A stretch of 64,000 nucleotides of DNA from Reyranella sp. (GCF_017305915.1 NZ_JAFKJN010000010.1:1-64000); one strand, 5' to 3'. Numbered from the stretch's first letter, positions 17,978 to 26,612 are shown. Notes: a model not told the origin generated them from the sequence alone. Program-made: numbers and translations.

Positions 17978-19366
17978 TCATGCCGTCATCTTGTCGAAGC
18001 GGTCCATCAGCTTCGGCAGGCGCTCGGCCAGCCGCCGCTCAATCTCTTCGCGATCGACCGTGAGCAGCTCGCGGTCCTTCATCACCACGTTGCCGTCGAT
18101 CACCACCGTGCGCACGTCGCGGCCGACCACCGTGTTCGCCGCGACGAAGTAGATGTCGTAGAGCGGCGACTGGTCGAGCTGGCTGCGATCGACCAGCAGG
18201 ATGTCGGCTTTCTTGCCGACCTCGAGGCTGCCGATCTGCTTCTCGATCCCGAGCGAGCGCGCGCCGCCGTTGGTGGCGACCTTGAGGATCTCCTCGCTGG
18301 GCATGACGTTGCGGTAGGCGAAGGGTGTGCCGTTGACCGCCTGCTGGCCGACGCGCGCCATGTGCGCCACCTGGAAGATGTCGAGCGAGCCCCAGGAGGC
18401 GGCGCCGTCGGTGCCGAGCCCGATATCGATGCCGCGCCGCCACATCTCGAGCAGCCGGTGCGGGCCGATCGCGTAGTTGCCGAAGGCGCAATGGCAGGCC
18501 GACGGCCGGTGCTTCACGTAGAGGTCCATCTCGTTCTCGGACAGCAGCACCGAATGGGCGCAATGCATGTGCCGGTCGAGCGCGCCCAGGCTCAGCAGGT
18601 ACTCGGCCGGGCGCTTGCCGAACTTGGCCAGCGCATAGTCGATCTCGTAGACGCCCTCGCAGAGATGGGTGTGAATCTTGACGTCCAGCGCCCGCGCCGC
18701 CTCGGCCATCGCCTCGATCAGCGCCGGCGTGCAGGTCATGATCTGGCGCAGCGACAGCGTCGCCTGCACGCGGTCGGTGCCGCCCTTGGTCCCCGCCCAC
18801 CGCTTGACCAGCGCGACATTGCCGTCGAGCGCCTTCCTGGTGGTGGTGATCATGGTCTTGGGCCAGTGATCGCCCTGATCGATGGTGTTGAGCGACACGA
18901 AGCCCCGGATACCAGTGTCGATCGCCGCCCGCGCCATCGCATCGGGATGCGGGCCCCCTGCCTCGGCGAAGCAGGTCGTGCCGACCGAGATCATGTTGGC
19001 GTAGCACAGCAGGCCGGAGAGATAGACGTCCTCGTCCGTCAGCATCGATTCGAACGGCACGTAGTAGTTCCACCACACCGGGATCTTCACCGGCCGGCGC
19101 CTGTCGATCTCGGCGATCTTGCCGCGCAGCAGCGTCTGCGCCGTGTGCACGTGGGCGTCGATCAGGCCGGGCATGGCGATCTGGCCCGAGCCGTCGATCG
19201 TCGAGGTGGCGGTCACGCTGCGCTTGGCCGCAGAGGCCTTGCCGATCCAGACGATCTTGTTGCCGCGGACGGCGACGGCGCCGTTGGCGATCACGCGGTT
19301 CTTGCCGTCGATGGTGACGACGTCGCAGCCGCTCAGCAGCAGGTCGGCCTTCAGAGGCGCGGGCAT
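17978..19366 (-). CDS. amidohydrolase superfamily deaminase/chlorohydrolase-like protein
   Basis: A 462-residue cytosolic metal-dependent hydrolase of the MtaD/TrzN/AtzB group (COG0402), whose members deaminate or dechlorinate purines, pterins, triazines or S-adenosylhomocysteine. Metal ligands are visible: His72 and His74 (DAHVHTAQ), a third His in KIHTHLCEG, the HCAHSV His and Asp in LGTDGAAS. The ATG at 19366 is chosen because the next gene upstream ends 5 bp before; the frame continues without a leader. Its place between the binding-protein and ATPase genes implies that it processes the imported compound, probably a small N-heterocycle. The substrate is not determined. Confidence 0.87.
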   Translation of the reverse strand: MPAPLKADLLLSGCDVVTIDGKNRVIANGAVAVRGNKIVWIGKASAAKRSVTATSTIDGSGQIAMPGLIDAHVHTAQTLLRGKIAEIDRRRPVKIPVWWNYYVPFESMLTDEDVYLSGLLCYANMISVGTTCFAEAGGPHPDAMARAAIDTGIRGFVSLNTIDQGDHWPKTMITTTRKALDGNVALVKRWAGTKGGTDRVQATLSLRQIMTCTPALIEAMAEAARALDVKIHTHLCEGVYEIDYALAKFGKRPAEYLLSLGALDRHMHCAHSVLLSENEMDLYVKHRPSACHCAFGNYAIGPHRLLEMWRRGIDIGLGTDGAASWGSLDIFQVAHMARVGQQAVNGTPFAYRNVMPSEEILKVATNGGARSLGIEKQIGSLEVGKKADILLVDRSQLDQSPLYDIYFVAANTVVGRDVRTVVIDGNVVMKDRELLTVDREEIERRLAERLPKLMDRFDKMTA

Positions 19367-19371
19367 TCGGG

Positions 19372-20388
19372 TCAACCCTTCTTCAGCGAGGCATGGACCT
19401 CTTCCATCAACGAGAAGTCGCAGAGCTTGTCGATCTCCGGCAGCTTGTCGCGGCCCGACGCCTTGGCCGCGGCGTACATCGGCCCGGCGATGGTTTCCTT
19501 GTCGAGCACCAGCAGCGGCAGGTTGGGCTTGTCGGGGTTCTTGAGCATGCCGATCTGCAGCTCGTTCTGGCGGGTCTGCTGCTTGAGATCGAGGCCGAGG
19601 TCGGCGCCGTACTTGGTGACGCAGAGCTTGGCCGCCACCGCTGGATCCTTGGCGTTCTCCATCCAGCCGCGCGTCAGGCCCTTGAGATACCCCAGCACGA
19701 TCGGCCGGTTGGCCGCCAGCCAGTCGCGCTTCACGAACACCAGGTTGGTGTAATAGCGATAGCCCATCGAATCGAACGAGGTGAAGTGGAAGTCCTTGCC
19801 GCGGACCATGTTCATCTTCACTTCCAGCGTCACCGCCTGGTTGGTGCCGAAAGCGGTGTAGCCGTCGCCGGCCTTGGCGAGCAGCGGCTCGGGCGAGAAG
19901 CCGGCCGGCACGAACTCCCACTGCTTGGGCAGGTTGTTGAGCGCGAGCGTCGCGTCGATCGCGGTGCGCTCGTTGGGGCCCTGCGCCAGGATCTTCTTGC
20001 CGACGATGTCGGCCGCCTTGAGGATCGGCTTGCCGGGCAGCGACAGGATGCCGAGCGGCGACACCGGGAAGGTGCCGGCGACCAGCACGAAGTCGTTGCC
20101 GCGCGCCAGTGCGTCGAGATAGGGCAGCCAGTTGCCGTAGCCGATCTCCGCCCCGCCCGAGGCCACCGTAACCGGCGGCGGCGGTGCGTTCGGCCCGCCC
20201 GGCAGGGTCTTCACGTCGAGGCCTTCCTGCTTGAAGTAGCCGTTCTCGATGCCGAGCCAGACGCCGGCATATTCGACGTTGTTGATCCAGCCGATCGCCA
20301 CCTTCACCGGCTTGGCCTGGGCGATGGCCGGCGCGGCGAGGCCGGCCGCGGCGGCTGCGGTGGCCTGCAAGAAGTGTCGACGCTGCAT
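19372..20388 (-). CDS. ABC transporter substrate-binding protein, NMT1/THI5-like
   Basis: A 338-residue periplasmic binding protein with a short signal peptide carrying MQRRHFLQATAAAAAGLAAP (RR motif, Tat-like). The NMT1/SsuA-like fold is shown by VKVAIGWINNVEYAGVWLGIENGYFKQEGLDVK and later NERTAIDATLALNNL. Family ligands include sulfonates, nitrate, taurine, thiamine pyrimidines and riboflavin. It is first in the operon with the amidohydrolase, ATPase and two permeases. Given the amidohydrolase, a nucleobase- or pyrimidine-like ligand is my inference. Confidence 0.88.
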   Translation of the reverse strand: MQRRHFLQATAAAAAGLAAPAIAQAKPVKVAIGWINNVEYAGVWLGIENGYFKQEGLDVKTLPGGPNAPPPPVTVASGGAEIGYGNWLPYLDALARGNDFVLVAGTFPVSPLGILSLPGKPILKAADIVGKKILAQGPNERTAIDATLALNNLPKQWEFVPAGFSPEPLLAKAGDGYTAFGTNQAVTLEVKMNMVRGKDFHFTSFDSMGYRYYTNLVFVKRDWLAANRPIVLGYLKGLTRGWMENAKDPAVAAKLCVTKYGADLGLDLKQQTRQNELQIGMLKNPDKPNLPLLVLDKETIAGPMYAAAKASGRDKLPEIDKLCDFSLMEEVHASLKKG

Positions 20389-20462
20389 GATTCCCTCCCC
20401 GGTTTCCGACTACCTTATAGCGGCGTGCAAGCGCCGGGCCATCGGAGCAACTCTCTCATGCT

Positions 20463-20500
20463 CCTCTCCCCCACTAGAGGGAGAGGTTGGGTGAGGGGGG
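20463..20500 (+). repeat. palindromic repeat (CCTCTCCC family), copy 1
   Basis: A CCTCTCCC/GGGAGAGG stem (20463-20470 with 20479-20486) followed by TTGGGTGAGGGGGG. An inverted copy lies at 20864-20901. Similar elements are widespread between proteobacterial genes. Confidence 0.75.
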
Positions 20501-20506
20501 TTACTC

Positions 20507-20839
20507 CTAGGTCGCAATCTCGATGCTTACTTCGACGTCGTCGCCATAGCGTTCCTTCTTCCACTTCCTCGCCGTCGCGACAGCTTGTGCGATCAAGGCA
20601 ATGTGGTCCCGAACTTCTTGAGGCGCCGCATCGACCTCCGATATTTCGACGACGTACGGTGGTTCGATTCGGCTCATGCCGCCGTAGACCATCAGGTCAA
20701 TCATCGCATCGAGGCTCGAACCGCAGCCCTTTATCGCGCCGAGTGCTCCCTTGAGCGCATCGACGAAATCGACTGCCTCCTTCCACGCTCCCGCGCTGAG
20801 CTGAATGGTCGGCAAGTCTGCCCTATTGCGGGTGTCCAT
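20507..20839 (-). CDS. small orphan protein, family unknown
   Basis: A 110-residue soluble protein, MDTRNRADLPTIQL at the start and a basic RKWKKERYGDD near the end, followed by a VEVSIEIAT strand. No signal peptide or membrane segment. I recognise no domain. The base composition looks less GC-rich than neighbouring genes, with codons such as ATA, TTA-free but many AT-ending ones. It is bracketed by inverted copies of one palindromic repeat, so it may have been inserted as a unit. Confidence 0.55.
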   Translation of the reverse strand: MDTRNRADLPTIQLSAGAWKEAVDFVDALKGALGAIKGCGSSLDAMIDLMVYGGMSRIEPPYVVEISEVDAAPQEVRDHIALIAQAVATARKWKKERYGDDVEVSIEIAT

Positions 20840-20863
20840 CGGACGGAACGTACCATGGGACCC

Positions 20864-20901
20864 ATCCCCCTCACCTAGCCTCTCCCCCTAGCGGGGGAGA
20901 G
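20864..20901 (-). repeat. palindromic repeat (CCTCTCCC family), copy 2, inverted
   Basis: Reverse-complement copy of 20463-20500, differing at only a few positions; the stem (CCTCTCCCCC with GGGGGAGAGG) is even more regular. Its end lies 5 bp from the start of the acyl-CoA dehydrogenase gene and provides the GGGGAGAGG that serves as that gene's Shine-Dalgarno. Confidence 0.75.
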
Positions 20902-20905
20902 GAAC

Positions 20906-22531
20906 ATGAACGAAACTAACGAAATGACCGGCTTTCTTGAAGACGCCTCGTTCAACCAGTCGCCGGCGTTCGGCGACGTCGATCTGTTCAGCGCCGACAA
21001 GCCACTGAGCGAAGCGGCGGCACGCTGCGGGCTCGACGCGAAAGCGCTCGCCGCTTGCGGCAAGGACTACGGCTCGGCCGAGACTCTCGATCTGGGTCGC
21101 GTAGCGAACGAGAACCCGCCCAGGCTCAGGACGATGGACGGCAAGGGCAACCGCATCGACTTCGTCGAGTTCCATCCCGCCTATCACGCGCTGATGGCCA
21201 AGAGCATCGGATGGGGCATCCATAGCGGCGCCCACGACGGCAGCGAGCCCAACGCGCCGCTGACCAGCCGCGCGGTGCGGCTCTACCTCGCGACCCAGGC
21301 CGAGAGCGGCCATCTCTGCCCGATCACCATGACCCACGCCTGCATCGGCGCGCTCAAGTCCGAGCCCGACGTGCTCGCGAAGTGGCAGGCCAAGATCGTG
21401 TCGCGCGAGTACGACAAGCGCGCGCTGCCGTGGTGGGAGAAGGCGGGCGTCACCCTCGGCATGGGCATGACCGAGCGCCAGGGCGGCACCGACGTGCGCG
21501 CCAACATCACAGAGGCGGCGTTGCACGGCGATCATGTCGAGATCAGCGGCCACAAGTGGTTCATGTCGGCGCCGATGTGCGATGCCTTCCTCGTGCTGGC
21601 GCAAGCCCCCGGCGGCCTCACCTGCTATCTGATGCCGCGCTACCGGCCCGACGGCAGCCAGAACGCCATCCGCTTCCAGCGCCTTAAGGACAAGCTGGGC
21701 AACAAGTCCAACGCCTCGTCCGAGGTCGAATTCCACGGCGCCTGGGCCGAACGCATCGGCGCCGAAGGCCAGGGCGTGCGCACCATCATCGAGATGGTGA
21801 ACCTCACACGGCTCGATTGCGCCATCGCCTCGGCCGGCCAGATGCGCTTCGGCCTCAGCCAGGCGCTGAACCACATCCGCAACCGCTCGGTGTTCCAGAA
21901 GCGGCTCGCCGACCAGCCTGCGATGCGCGCCGTGGTCGCCGACATCGCGCTCGAGCTCGAGGCGCAGATCGCGCTGGTCTTCCGCCTCGCCCATGCCATC
22001 GACAAGGGCGAAACGGCCTACGCACGGTTGCTCACGCCGGCGGTAAAATTCCTGATCTGCAAGAGCACGCCGCACGCCGTCTACGAATCGCTCGAGTGCC
22101 TGGGCGGCAACGGCTACACCGAGGATCTGCCGATGGCCCGCCTCTACCGCGAGGCGCCGCTCAACGCGATCTGGGAAGGCTCGGGCAACGTCATGGCCCT
22201 CGACGTGCTGCGCGCCGCCGGCCGCGCGCCCGATGCCACGATGGAGACGGTCGGCGCGCTGGTGCGCACCGCCGGCCAGGCGTTCGACGTGCGTCGGCTG
22301 GCGGCAGCCCTCGAGAAGACGCTGAAGTCGCCCGACGCCGAGCGCCGCGCCCGCTTCCTGTGCGAAGGCCTCGCCCGCCTCGCCGCGCTGGCGGCGCTGG
22401 CGGAAGCCAACTCGCCGTTCGCGACCCTCTATGGCGATGCGCGGCTGACCGGCTTCCCCTTCTCGCAGTACGGCGCAGCCGACCTCGGCGCCAGCGAGGC
22501 CGCGCTGTTGGATCGCGCCCTGGCCGCCTGA
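20906..22531 (+). CDS. AidB-like acyl-CoA dehydrogenase
   Basis: A 541-residue flavoprotein of the AidB/isovaleryl-CoA-dehydrogenase-like group, about 150 residues longer than ordinary acyl-CoA dehydrogenases. Typical features are the N-terminal NQSPAFGDVDLFSADKPL, ITMTHACIGAL, GMGMTERQGGTDVRAN, the RLKDKLGNKSNASSEVEFHGAWAERIG block and LECLGGNGYTEDLPMARLYREAPLNAIWEGSGNVMALD. E. coli AidB protects against alkylation damage; the role here may instead be fatty-acid oxidation. The Shine-Dalgarno is contributed by the adjacent palindromic repeat. Confidence 0.9.
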   Translation: MNETNEMTGFLEDASFNQSPAFGDVDLFSADKPLSEAAARCGLDAKALAACGKDYGSAETLDLGRVANENPPRLRTMDGKGNRIDFVEFHPAYHALMAKSIGWGIHSGAHDGSEPNAPLTSRAVRLYLATQAESGHLCPITMTHACIGALKSEPDVLAKWQAKIVSREYDKRALPWWEKAGVTLGMGMTERQGGTDVRANITEAALHGDHVEISGHKWFMSAPMCDAFLVLAQAPGGLTCYLMPRYRPDGSQNAIRFQRLKDKLGNKSNASSEVEFHGAWAERIGAEGQGVRTIIEMVNLTRLDCAIASAGQMRFGLSQALNHIRNRSVFQKRLADQPAMRAVVADIALELEAQIALVFRLAHAIDKGETAYARLLTPAVKFLICKSTPHAVYESLECLGGNGYTEDLPMARLYREAPLNAIWEGSGNVMALDVLRAAGRAPDATMETVGALVRTAGQAFDVRRLAAALEKTLKSPDAERRARFLCEGLARLAALAALAEANSPFATLYGDARLTGFPFSQYGAADLGASEAALLDRALAA

Positions 22532-22695
22532 CTGCCAATGGCCGCGCAGAAAGCCGCTGTTTCCAGCCCTCGGCGCGCCGCGCCCCTTTCCACGGCCTCC
22601 GACGCCCACGGATCGCGCATTGCTGGAGAATCGAGGCCAAGCCGGGTGGCGAATTTTGTCTCCGCCAAAAGAAAATATGTCGAATAGGGTAACGC

Positions 22696-23901
22696 ATGCT
22701 CACCCGCCGCCGCGCCCTCGCCGGTCTCGCCGCAGCCGTCGGGAGCCGTAGCGCCTTCGCGCAATCGGGACCGCAAGCCGATCTCTACGGCGCCCAGGAA
22801 GGCTACCCGGTCCCGTCGCGCCTGGTCGGCCAGCTCGAGGGCAATCCCTGGCCGCCGAAATACCGCGTCGGTGCCTTCACCCATCTCGACCGGATCTACG
22901 ACACGCGCACGGTCAGCGGAGCCGCCGAACCCTCGCCCTTCAAGCGCGCGTCCTTCGAGGCGCCGGCAGCGGTGGCCGATCATCTCGCACGCCAACCGGT
23001 CACCGGACTGCTGATCGCCCGCGCCGACCGCATCCTGTTCGAGCAGTACCAGTACGGCCGCACCGATCGCGACCGCTTCGTCGCACAGTCGATGGTGAAG
23101 TCGATCACCGGCCTGCTGGTCGGCCTCGCCATCGCCGATGGCGCCATCCAGTCGGTCGACGATCTGCCGGAGAAGTACGTGCCCGGCTTCACGGGCAGCG
23201 AATACGGCCGCACGCCGATCCGTGCCCTTCTGCACATGTCCTCGGGCGTCGAGTTCGGCGAGGACCGCGACGACGGCCGCGACCTGAACCGCCTGTGGCG
23301 CGGCGTCGTTGCCGGACGGGGACCGGGCCACGGCACGGTCGACAGCATTCGGCAATTCAATCGGCGCATCGCGCCGCCGGGCACGCGCTACGCCTACGCC
23401 AGCATCGAACCCGACGTGCTGGGGATGGTGCTGAAGCAGGCGATCGGCAAGACGGCGTCGGCCTATCTCCAGGAAAGGATTTGGCAGCCGATCGGCGCCG
23501 AGTCCGATGCGACCTGGCTGATCGACGCCGAAGGCTACGAGCTCGCTCATTTCGGCTTCTCGGCGGTGCTGCGCGACTATGCGCGGCTCGGCCGGCTGCT
23601 GGCGCATGACGGCGCGTGGAATGGCCATCAGATCATCCCGGCCCAATGGATGATGGACGCCACCACGGTGCGTCCGTCGGACACCTATCTTTTGCCGGGC
23701 AAGGCGATGCGCGGCTTCGGCTACGGCTATCTGCTGTGGTTGCTGCCGGGCGAGCGGCGCCAGTTCGCGCTGGTCGGCGATCTCGGGCAACGGATCATCG
23801 TCGATCCGCCCTCGAAGCTGGTCATGGTGCAGACCGCGCTCGACGAAGCCGACGGCGCGTCCTGGAAACTCTGGAGGACACTCGTCGCGCAGCTCGGCTA
23901 G
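22696..23901 (+). CDS. serine hydrolase, beta-lactamase class C-like, exported
   Basis: A 401-residue protein with a Tat-like leader (MLTRRRALAGLAAAVGSRSAFA). The penicillin-binding-type fold is shown by Ser132-x-x-Lys135 (QSMVKS), a Tyr-Ala-Ser in RYAYASIEPD that replaces the classic YxN, and a C-terminal LVGDLGQRIIVDP in the place of KTG. These changes suggest an esterase or peptidase, not a lactamase. The 164 bp upstream carry an AT-rich stretch just before the ATG (CCGCCAAAAGAAAATATG). It converges with the thiolase gene. Confidence 0.85.
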   Translation: MLTRRRALAGLAAAVGSRSAFAQSGPQADLYGAQEGYPVPSRLVGQLEGNPWPPKYRVGAFTHLDRIYDTRTVSGAAEPSPFKRASFEAPAAVADHLARQPVTGLLIARADRILFEQYQYGRTDRDRFVAQSMVKSITGLLVGLAIADGAIQSVDDLPEKYVPGFTGSEYGRTPIRALLHMSSGVEFGEDRDDGRDLNRLWRGVVAGRGPGHGTVDSIRQFNRRIAPPGTRYAYASIEPDVLGMVLKQAIGKTASAYLQERIWQPIGAESDATWLIDAEGYELAHFGFSAVLRDYARLGRLLAHDGAWNGHQIIPAQWMMDATTVRPSDTYLLPGKAMRGFGYGYLLWLLPGERRQFALVGDLGQRIIVDPPSKLVMVQTALDEADGASWKLWRTLVAQLG

Positions 23902-23921
23902 TCAGGCGCTCGACCTACGAC

Positions 23922-25064
23922 CTAGGCCTTCTGAAGCAGGTGGATGTAGCAAACAGCACCCACGCCGACCATGTGGGCGAGACCTGTGCGGGCGCCGCGA
24001 TGCTGCCGCGCGCCGGCCTCGCCGCGAAGCTGCAGCACGATCTCGCCGATCTGGCCGACGCCGGTCGGGCCGATCGGATGGCCCATGGCGATCAGGCCGC
24101 CCGACGGATTGACGGCGCAACGTCCGCCGATCTCGAGCGCCCCTTCCTTCAGGAGATGCACGCCCTGGCCCTCGGGGCACAGGCCGATATTCTCGATGTA
24201 GTGCAGCTCCTCGACGGTGAAGGCGTCGTGCAGCTCGATGATGTCGAGATCCCGGGCCGAGATCTGCGCCTCCTGGAGCGCCAGCCCCGCGGTTTCCTTG
24301 GTCAGCACGGCGTCGAAGCCCTGCCCCGCCGGGTAGACCCGCTCGCTGCGCGCCGTCGAGCCGGCGACGCGAATCGCTCGCGACGCATCGAGGCCGAGAC
24401 GTCGGATGCCGTCCTCCGACGCCACGATCGCGGCGGCGGCGCCCTCGCCCACCGGCGTGCATTGCAGCGCCGTCAGCGAGCCCGCGACCCGCTTGCCGCC
24501 CAGCACCTCGTCGAGCGTCCGTTCCTTCTGGCGCTGGGCGTTCCTGTTCTTCGCGCCGTTGCGATGGTTCTTGACCGCGACCCGCGCGATGTCCTCGAAG
24601 CTCACGCCGTGCCGATGTGCGTACTCGTTGGTCAGCAGCGAGAAATGCGTGAACTGGGCGATCGCGTCCTCGGCCAGGGCGTCGATGCCGGTGCTCTCTC
24701 GCCGCACCGGGTTGCGCTTGTCGACGCCGACTGCCAGCGCGACGTCGCTGATGCCGCTCGCGACCTCGATGCAGGCCTGGCGGAACGCGGTCGACCCCGA
24801 GGCCGAAGCGTTCTCGATATGGGCGATCGGCAGGCCAGTCGCGCCGAGATGGCGCAGCATCGGCCGTCCCACCGCCATGCCGAGCAGGGCCGTGGCGACA
24901 TAGGCCGATTCGACGGCCGGCCACTCGATCGCCGCATCGGCCAGCGCCGCGCGGATCGCCGTGACCCCCAGGGTCACGTAGGGCGTCGGGCCGGGGTTCT
25001 GGTAGGGATGCCAGCCGATGCCGACTATGTAGACCGGACGCAGGTCCTTCAGGGTTCTGGCCAT
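23922..25064 (-). CDS. thiolase-fold (SCP-x/Ltp type) protein lacking the nucleophilic Cys
   Basis: A 380-residue thiolase-superfamily protein. Family landmarks are present: ELHDAFTVEELHYIENIG, NPSGGLIAMGHPIGPTGVGQ and the C-terminal VGAVCYIHLL. Where thiolases carry the acyl-accepting Cys, here the segment reads IENASASGSTAF with Ser87 (codon TCG), so ordinary thiolysis is unlikely. Its ATG is 1 bp from the stop of the DUF35 gene, and the two are probably made together. Such Cys-less SCP-x proteins with a DUF35 partner are known as retro-aldolases in bacterial steroid side-chain degradation (Ltp2 type); that role here is inference. The start at 25064 follows the family's MARTLKDL-like N-terminus. 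Confidence 0.85.
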   Translation of the reverse strand: MARTLKDLRPVYIVGIGWHPYQNPGPTPYVTLGVTAIRAALADAAIEWPAVESAYVATALLGMAVGRPMLRHLGATGLPIAHIENASASGSTAFRQACIEVASGISDVALAVGVDKRNPVRRESTGIDALAEDAIAQFTHFSLLTNEYAHRHGVSFEDIARVAVKNHRNGAKNRNAQRQKERTLDEVLGGKRVAGSLTALQCTPVGEGAAAAIVASEDGIRRLGLDASRAIRVAGSTARSERVYPAGQGFDAVLTKETAGLALQEAQISARDLDIIELHDAFTVEELHYIENIGLCPEGQGVHLLKEGALEIGGRCAVNPSGGLIAMGHPIGPTGVGQIGEIVLQLRGEAGARQHRGARTGLAHMVGVGAVCYIHLLQKA

Positions 25065-25065
25065 G

Positions 25066-25440
25066 TCAGCGCTCCGGCGCAAAGCGCAGGTCGCGCTTGC
25101 CATCCTCGACCGGCACGAGGGTCGCCTTCATCGCTGTGCCTGGCGCGATCGAGGGGGCGGGATCGACCAGCAGGGTGCGCACCACCGGCCCTTCCTCGAG
25201 CGCGATCTTGCCGATGGAGAAAGGCGCCGGCCGGGCCTTGTCGGCATGCAGGTGAACGACCGTCGAGGACAGCAGCGTGCCTCGGCCGCTCAGCGTCATC
25301 GGCTGCAGGTCGCCGCCGTGCCGGCCGCAGACCTCGCAGCCATGGGTCTGCATCGGGTAGAAGACGTGGCCGCAGGCGCAGCGACCGCCGAGCAGCGTGG
25401 CGGCCGGCGTGTACAGCGAGGGCTTCAGCAGCGCGTCCAT
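25066..25440 (-). CDS. DUF35 zinc-ribbon/OB-fold protein
   Basis: A 124-residue acyl-CoA-binding accessory protein. The N-terminal rubredoxin-like zinc ribbon is seen as CACGHVFYPMQTHGCEVCG (Cys21, Cys23, Cys35, Cys38), followed by an OB-fold (LSGRGTLLSSTVVHLH, IGKIALEEGPVVRTLLVD). DUF35 proteins partner thiolase-like enzymes and hydratases. Its ATG overlaps the stop of the acyl-CoA dehydrogenase gene and its stop lies 1 bp from the thiolase-like gene, consistent with a complex. Confidence 0.9.
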   Translation of the reverse strand: MDALLKPSLYTPAATLLGGRCACGHVFYPMQTHGCEVCGRHGGDLQPMTLSGRGTLLSSTVVHLHADKARPAPFSIGKIALEEGPVVRTLLVDPAPSIAPGTAMKATLVPVEDGKRDLRFAPER

Positions 25441-26579
25441 CACAGGCTGCGCCCGATGATCTCTTTCATGATCTCGCTGGAGCCGCCGAAGATCCGGTTC
25501 ACGCGGGCGTCGGCGTAGGCGCGGGCCACCGGGTACTCCCACATGTAGCCGTAGCCGCCATGGAGCTGCAGGCAGGTGTCGACGACGCGGCCGTAGGTCT
25601 CGGTCAGCCACAGCTTGCACATCGCCGCGGTCGGCACGTCGAGCGCGCCCTTCATGTGCAGGGCGGTGCAATGGTCGAGGAACACACGCGCGATCTTCAC
25701 CTCGGTCTTGACCTCGGCCAGCTTGAAGCGGCTGTTCTGGAAGTCGATGATCGGCTTGCCGAACGCCTTGCGCTGCTTGGTGTAGTCGAGCGTCCAGCCC
25801 AGCACCGCCTCCATCGCGGCGACCGCGCCGATGCCGATCAGCAGCCGCTCGCGCGGCAGCTCCTGCATCAGGTAGGCGAAGCCGCGGCCTTCGTCGCCGA
25901 GCCGGTTGGACACCGGCACGCGCACCTGCTCGAAGAACAGCTCCGACGTGTCCTGCGCCCTGAGCCCGATCTTCTCGAGGTTGCGGCCGCGGCTGAAGCC
26001 CGGCCGGTCGGCCTCGACCAGGATCAAGCTGACGCCCTTGGCGCCCGCACCCGCCGTCGTGTCGGTCTTGCAGATCACGATGATCAAGTCGGCGTGCTGG
26101 CCGTTGGTGATGAAGGTCTTCTGGCCGGCGATGACGTAGTCGTCGCCGTCGCGCACCGCCATCGTGCGCACGCTTTGCAGGTCGCTGCCGGTGCCGGGCT
26201 CGGTCATGGCGATCGCGCCGACCGTCTCGCCGCTGGCCATCTGCGGCAGCCACTTCCGCTTCTGCTCCTCGCTGCCGTAATGGAGGATGTAGCGGGCGAC
26301 GATGTCGGAATGCACGCGGAAGCCCGGCCCGGTGTACATGCCGCGCATCATCTCCTCGGTCATGATGCCGATGGTCAGGAAATCCGCGCCCGCGCCGCCA
26401 TACTCGGCCGGGATGTCGGTCAGCAGCAGGCCGGCCTGGCCCGCCTTGCGCCACAGCTCGCGGCTGACCACGCCGTCCTTCTCCCACTGGGCGTGATAGG
26501 GCGCGATCTCCTTCTCGATGAAGCGCCGCGCGGTGGTGCGGAACTGGTCGTGCTCGCTGCCGTAGCTCAGGGCATCCAT
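25440..26579 (-). CDS. acyl-CoA dehydrogenase
   Basis: A 379-residue FAD enzyme that makes 2,3-enoyl-CoA. Signatures: IAMTEPGTGSDLQSVRTMA, FITNGQHADLIIVICKT and the C-terminal LQLHGGYGYMWEYPVARAYADARVNRIFGGSSEIMKEIIGRSL. I use the ATG at 26579, preceded by GAGGAAC; an ATG four codons upstream (26591) is possible but has no Shine-Dalgarno at proper distance. It is the first gene of the leftward arm, divergent from the tetR gene across a 55-bp gap that holds a palindrome. Confidence 0.93.
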   Translation of the reverse strand: MDALSYGSEHDQFRTTARRFIEKEIAPYHAQWEKDGVVSRELWRKAGQAGLLLTDIPAEYGGAGADFLTIGIMTEEMMRGMYTGPGFRVHSDIVARYILHYGSEEQKRKWLPQMASGETVGAIAMTEPGTGSDLQSVRTMAVRDGDDYVIAGQKTFITNGQHADLIIVICKTDTTAGAGAKGVSLILVEADRPGFSRGRNLEKIGLRAQDTSELFFEQVRVPVSNRLGDEGRGFAYLMQELPRERLLIGIGAVAAMEAVLGWTLDYTKQRKAFGKPIIDFQNSRFKLAEVKTEVKIARVFLDHCTALHMKGALDVPTAAMCKLWLTETYGRVVDTCLQLHGGYGYMWEYPVARAYADARVNRIFGGSSEIMKEIIGRSL

Positions 26580-26592
26580 GGCGTTCCTCATA

Positions 26593-26612
26593 TATTTGTT
26601 GATCAGCAAATA
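26593..26612. promoter_or_regulatory. 20-bp inverted repeat, candidate TetR operator
   Basis: TATTTGTTGATCAGCAAATA is an inverted repeat with one mismatched pair, centred on TGATCA. It occupies the middle of the 55-bp gap between the divergent acyl-CoA dehydrogenase and TetR genes and is AT-rich in a GC-rich neighbourhood. TetR regulators often bind such sites next to their own gene, so it could control both arms. Confidence 0.65.
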
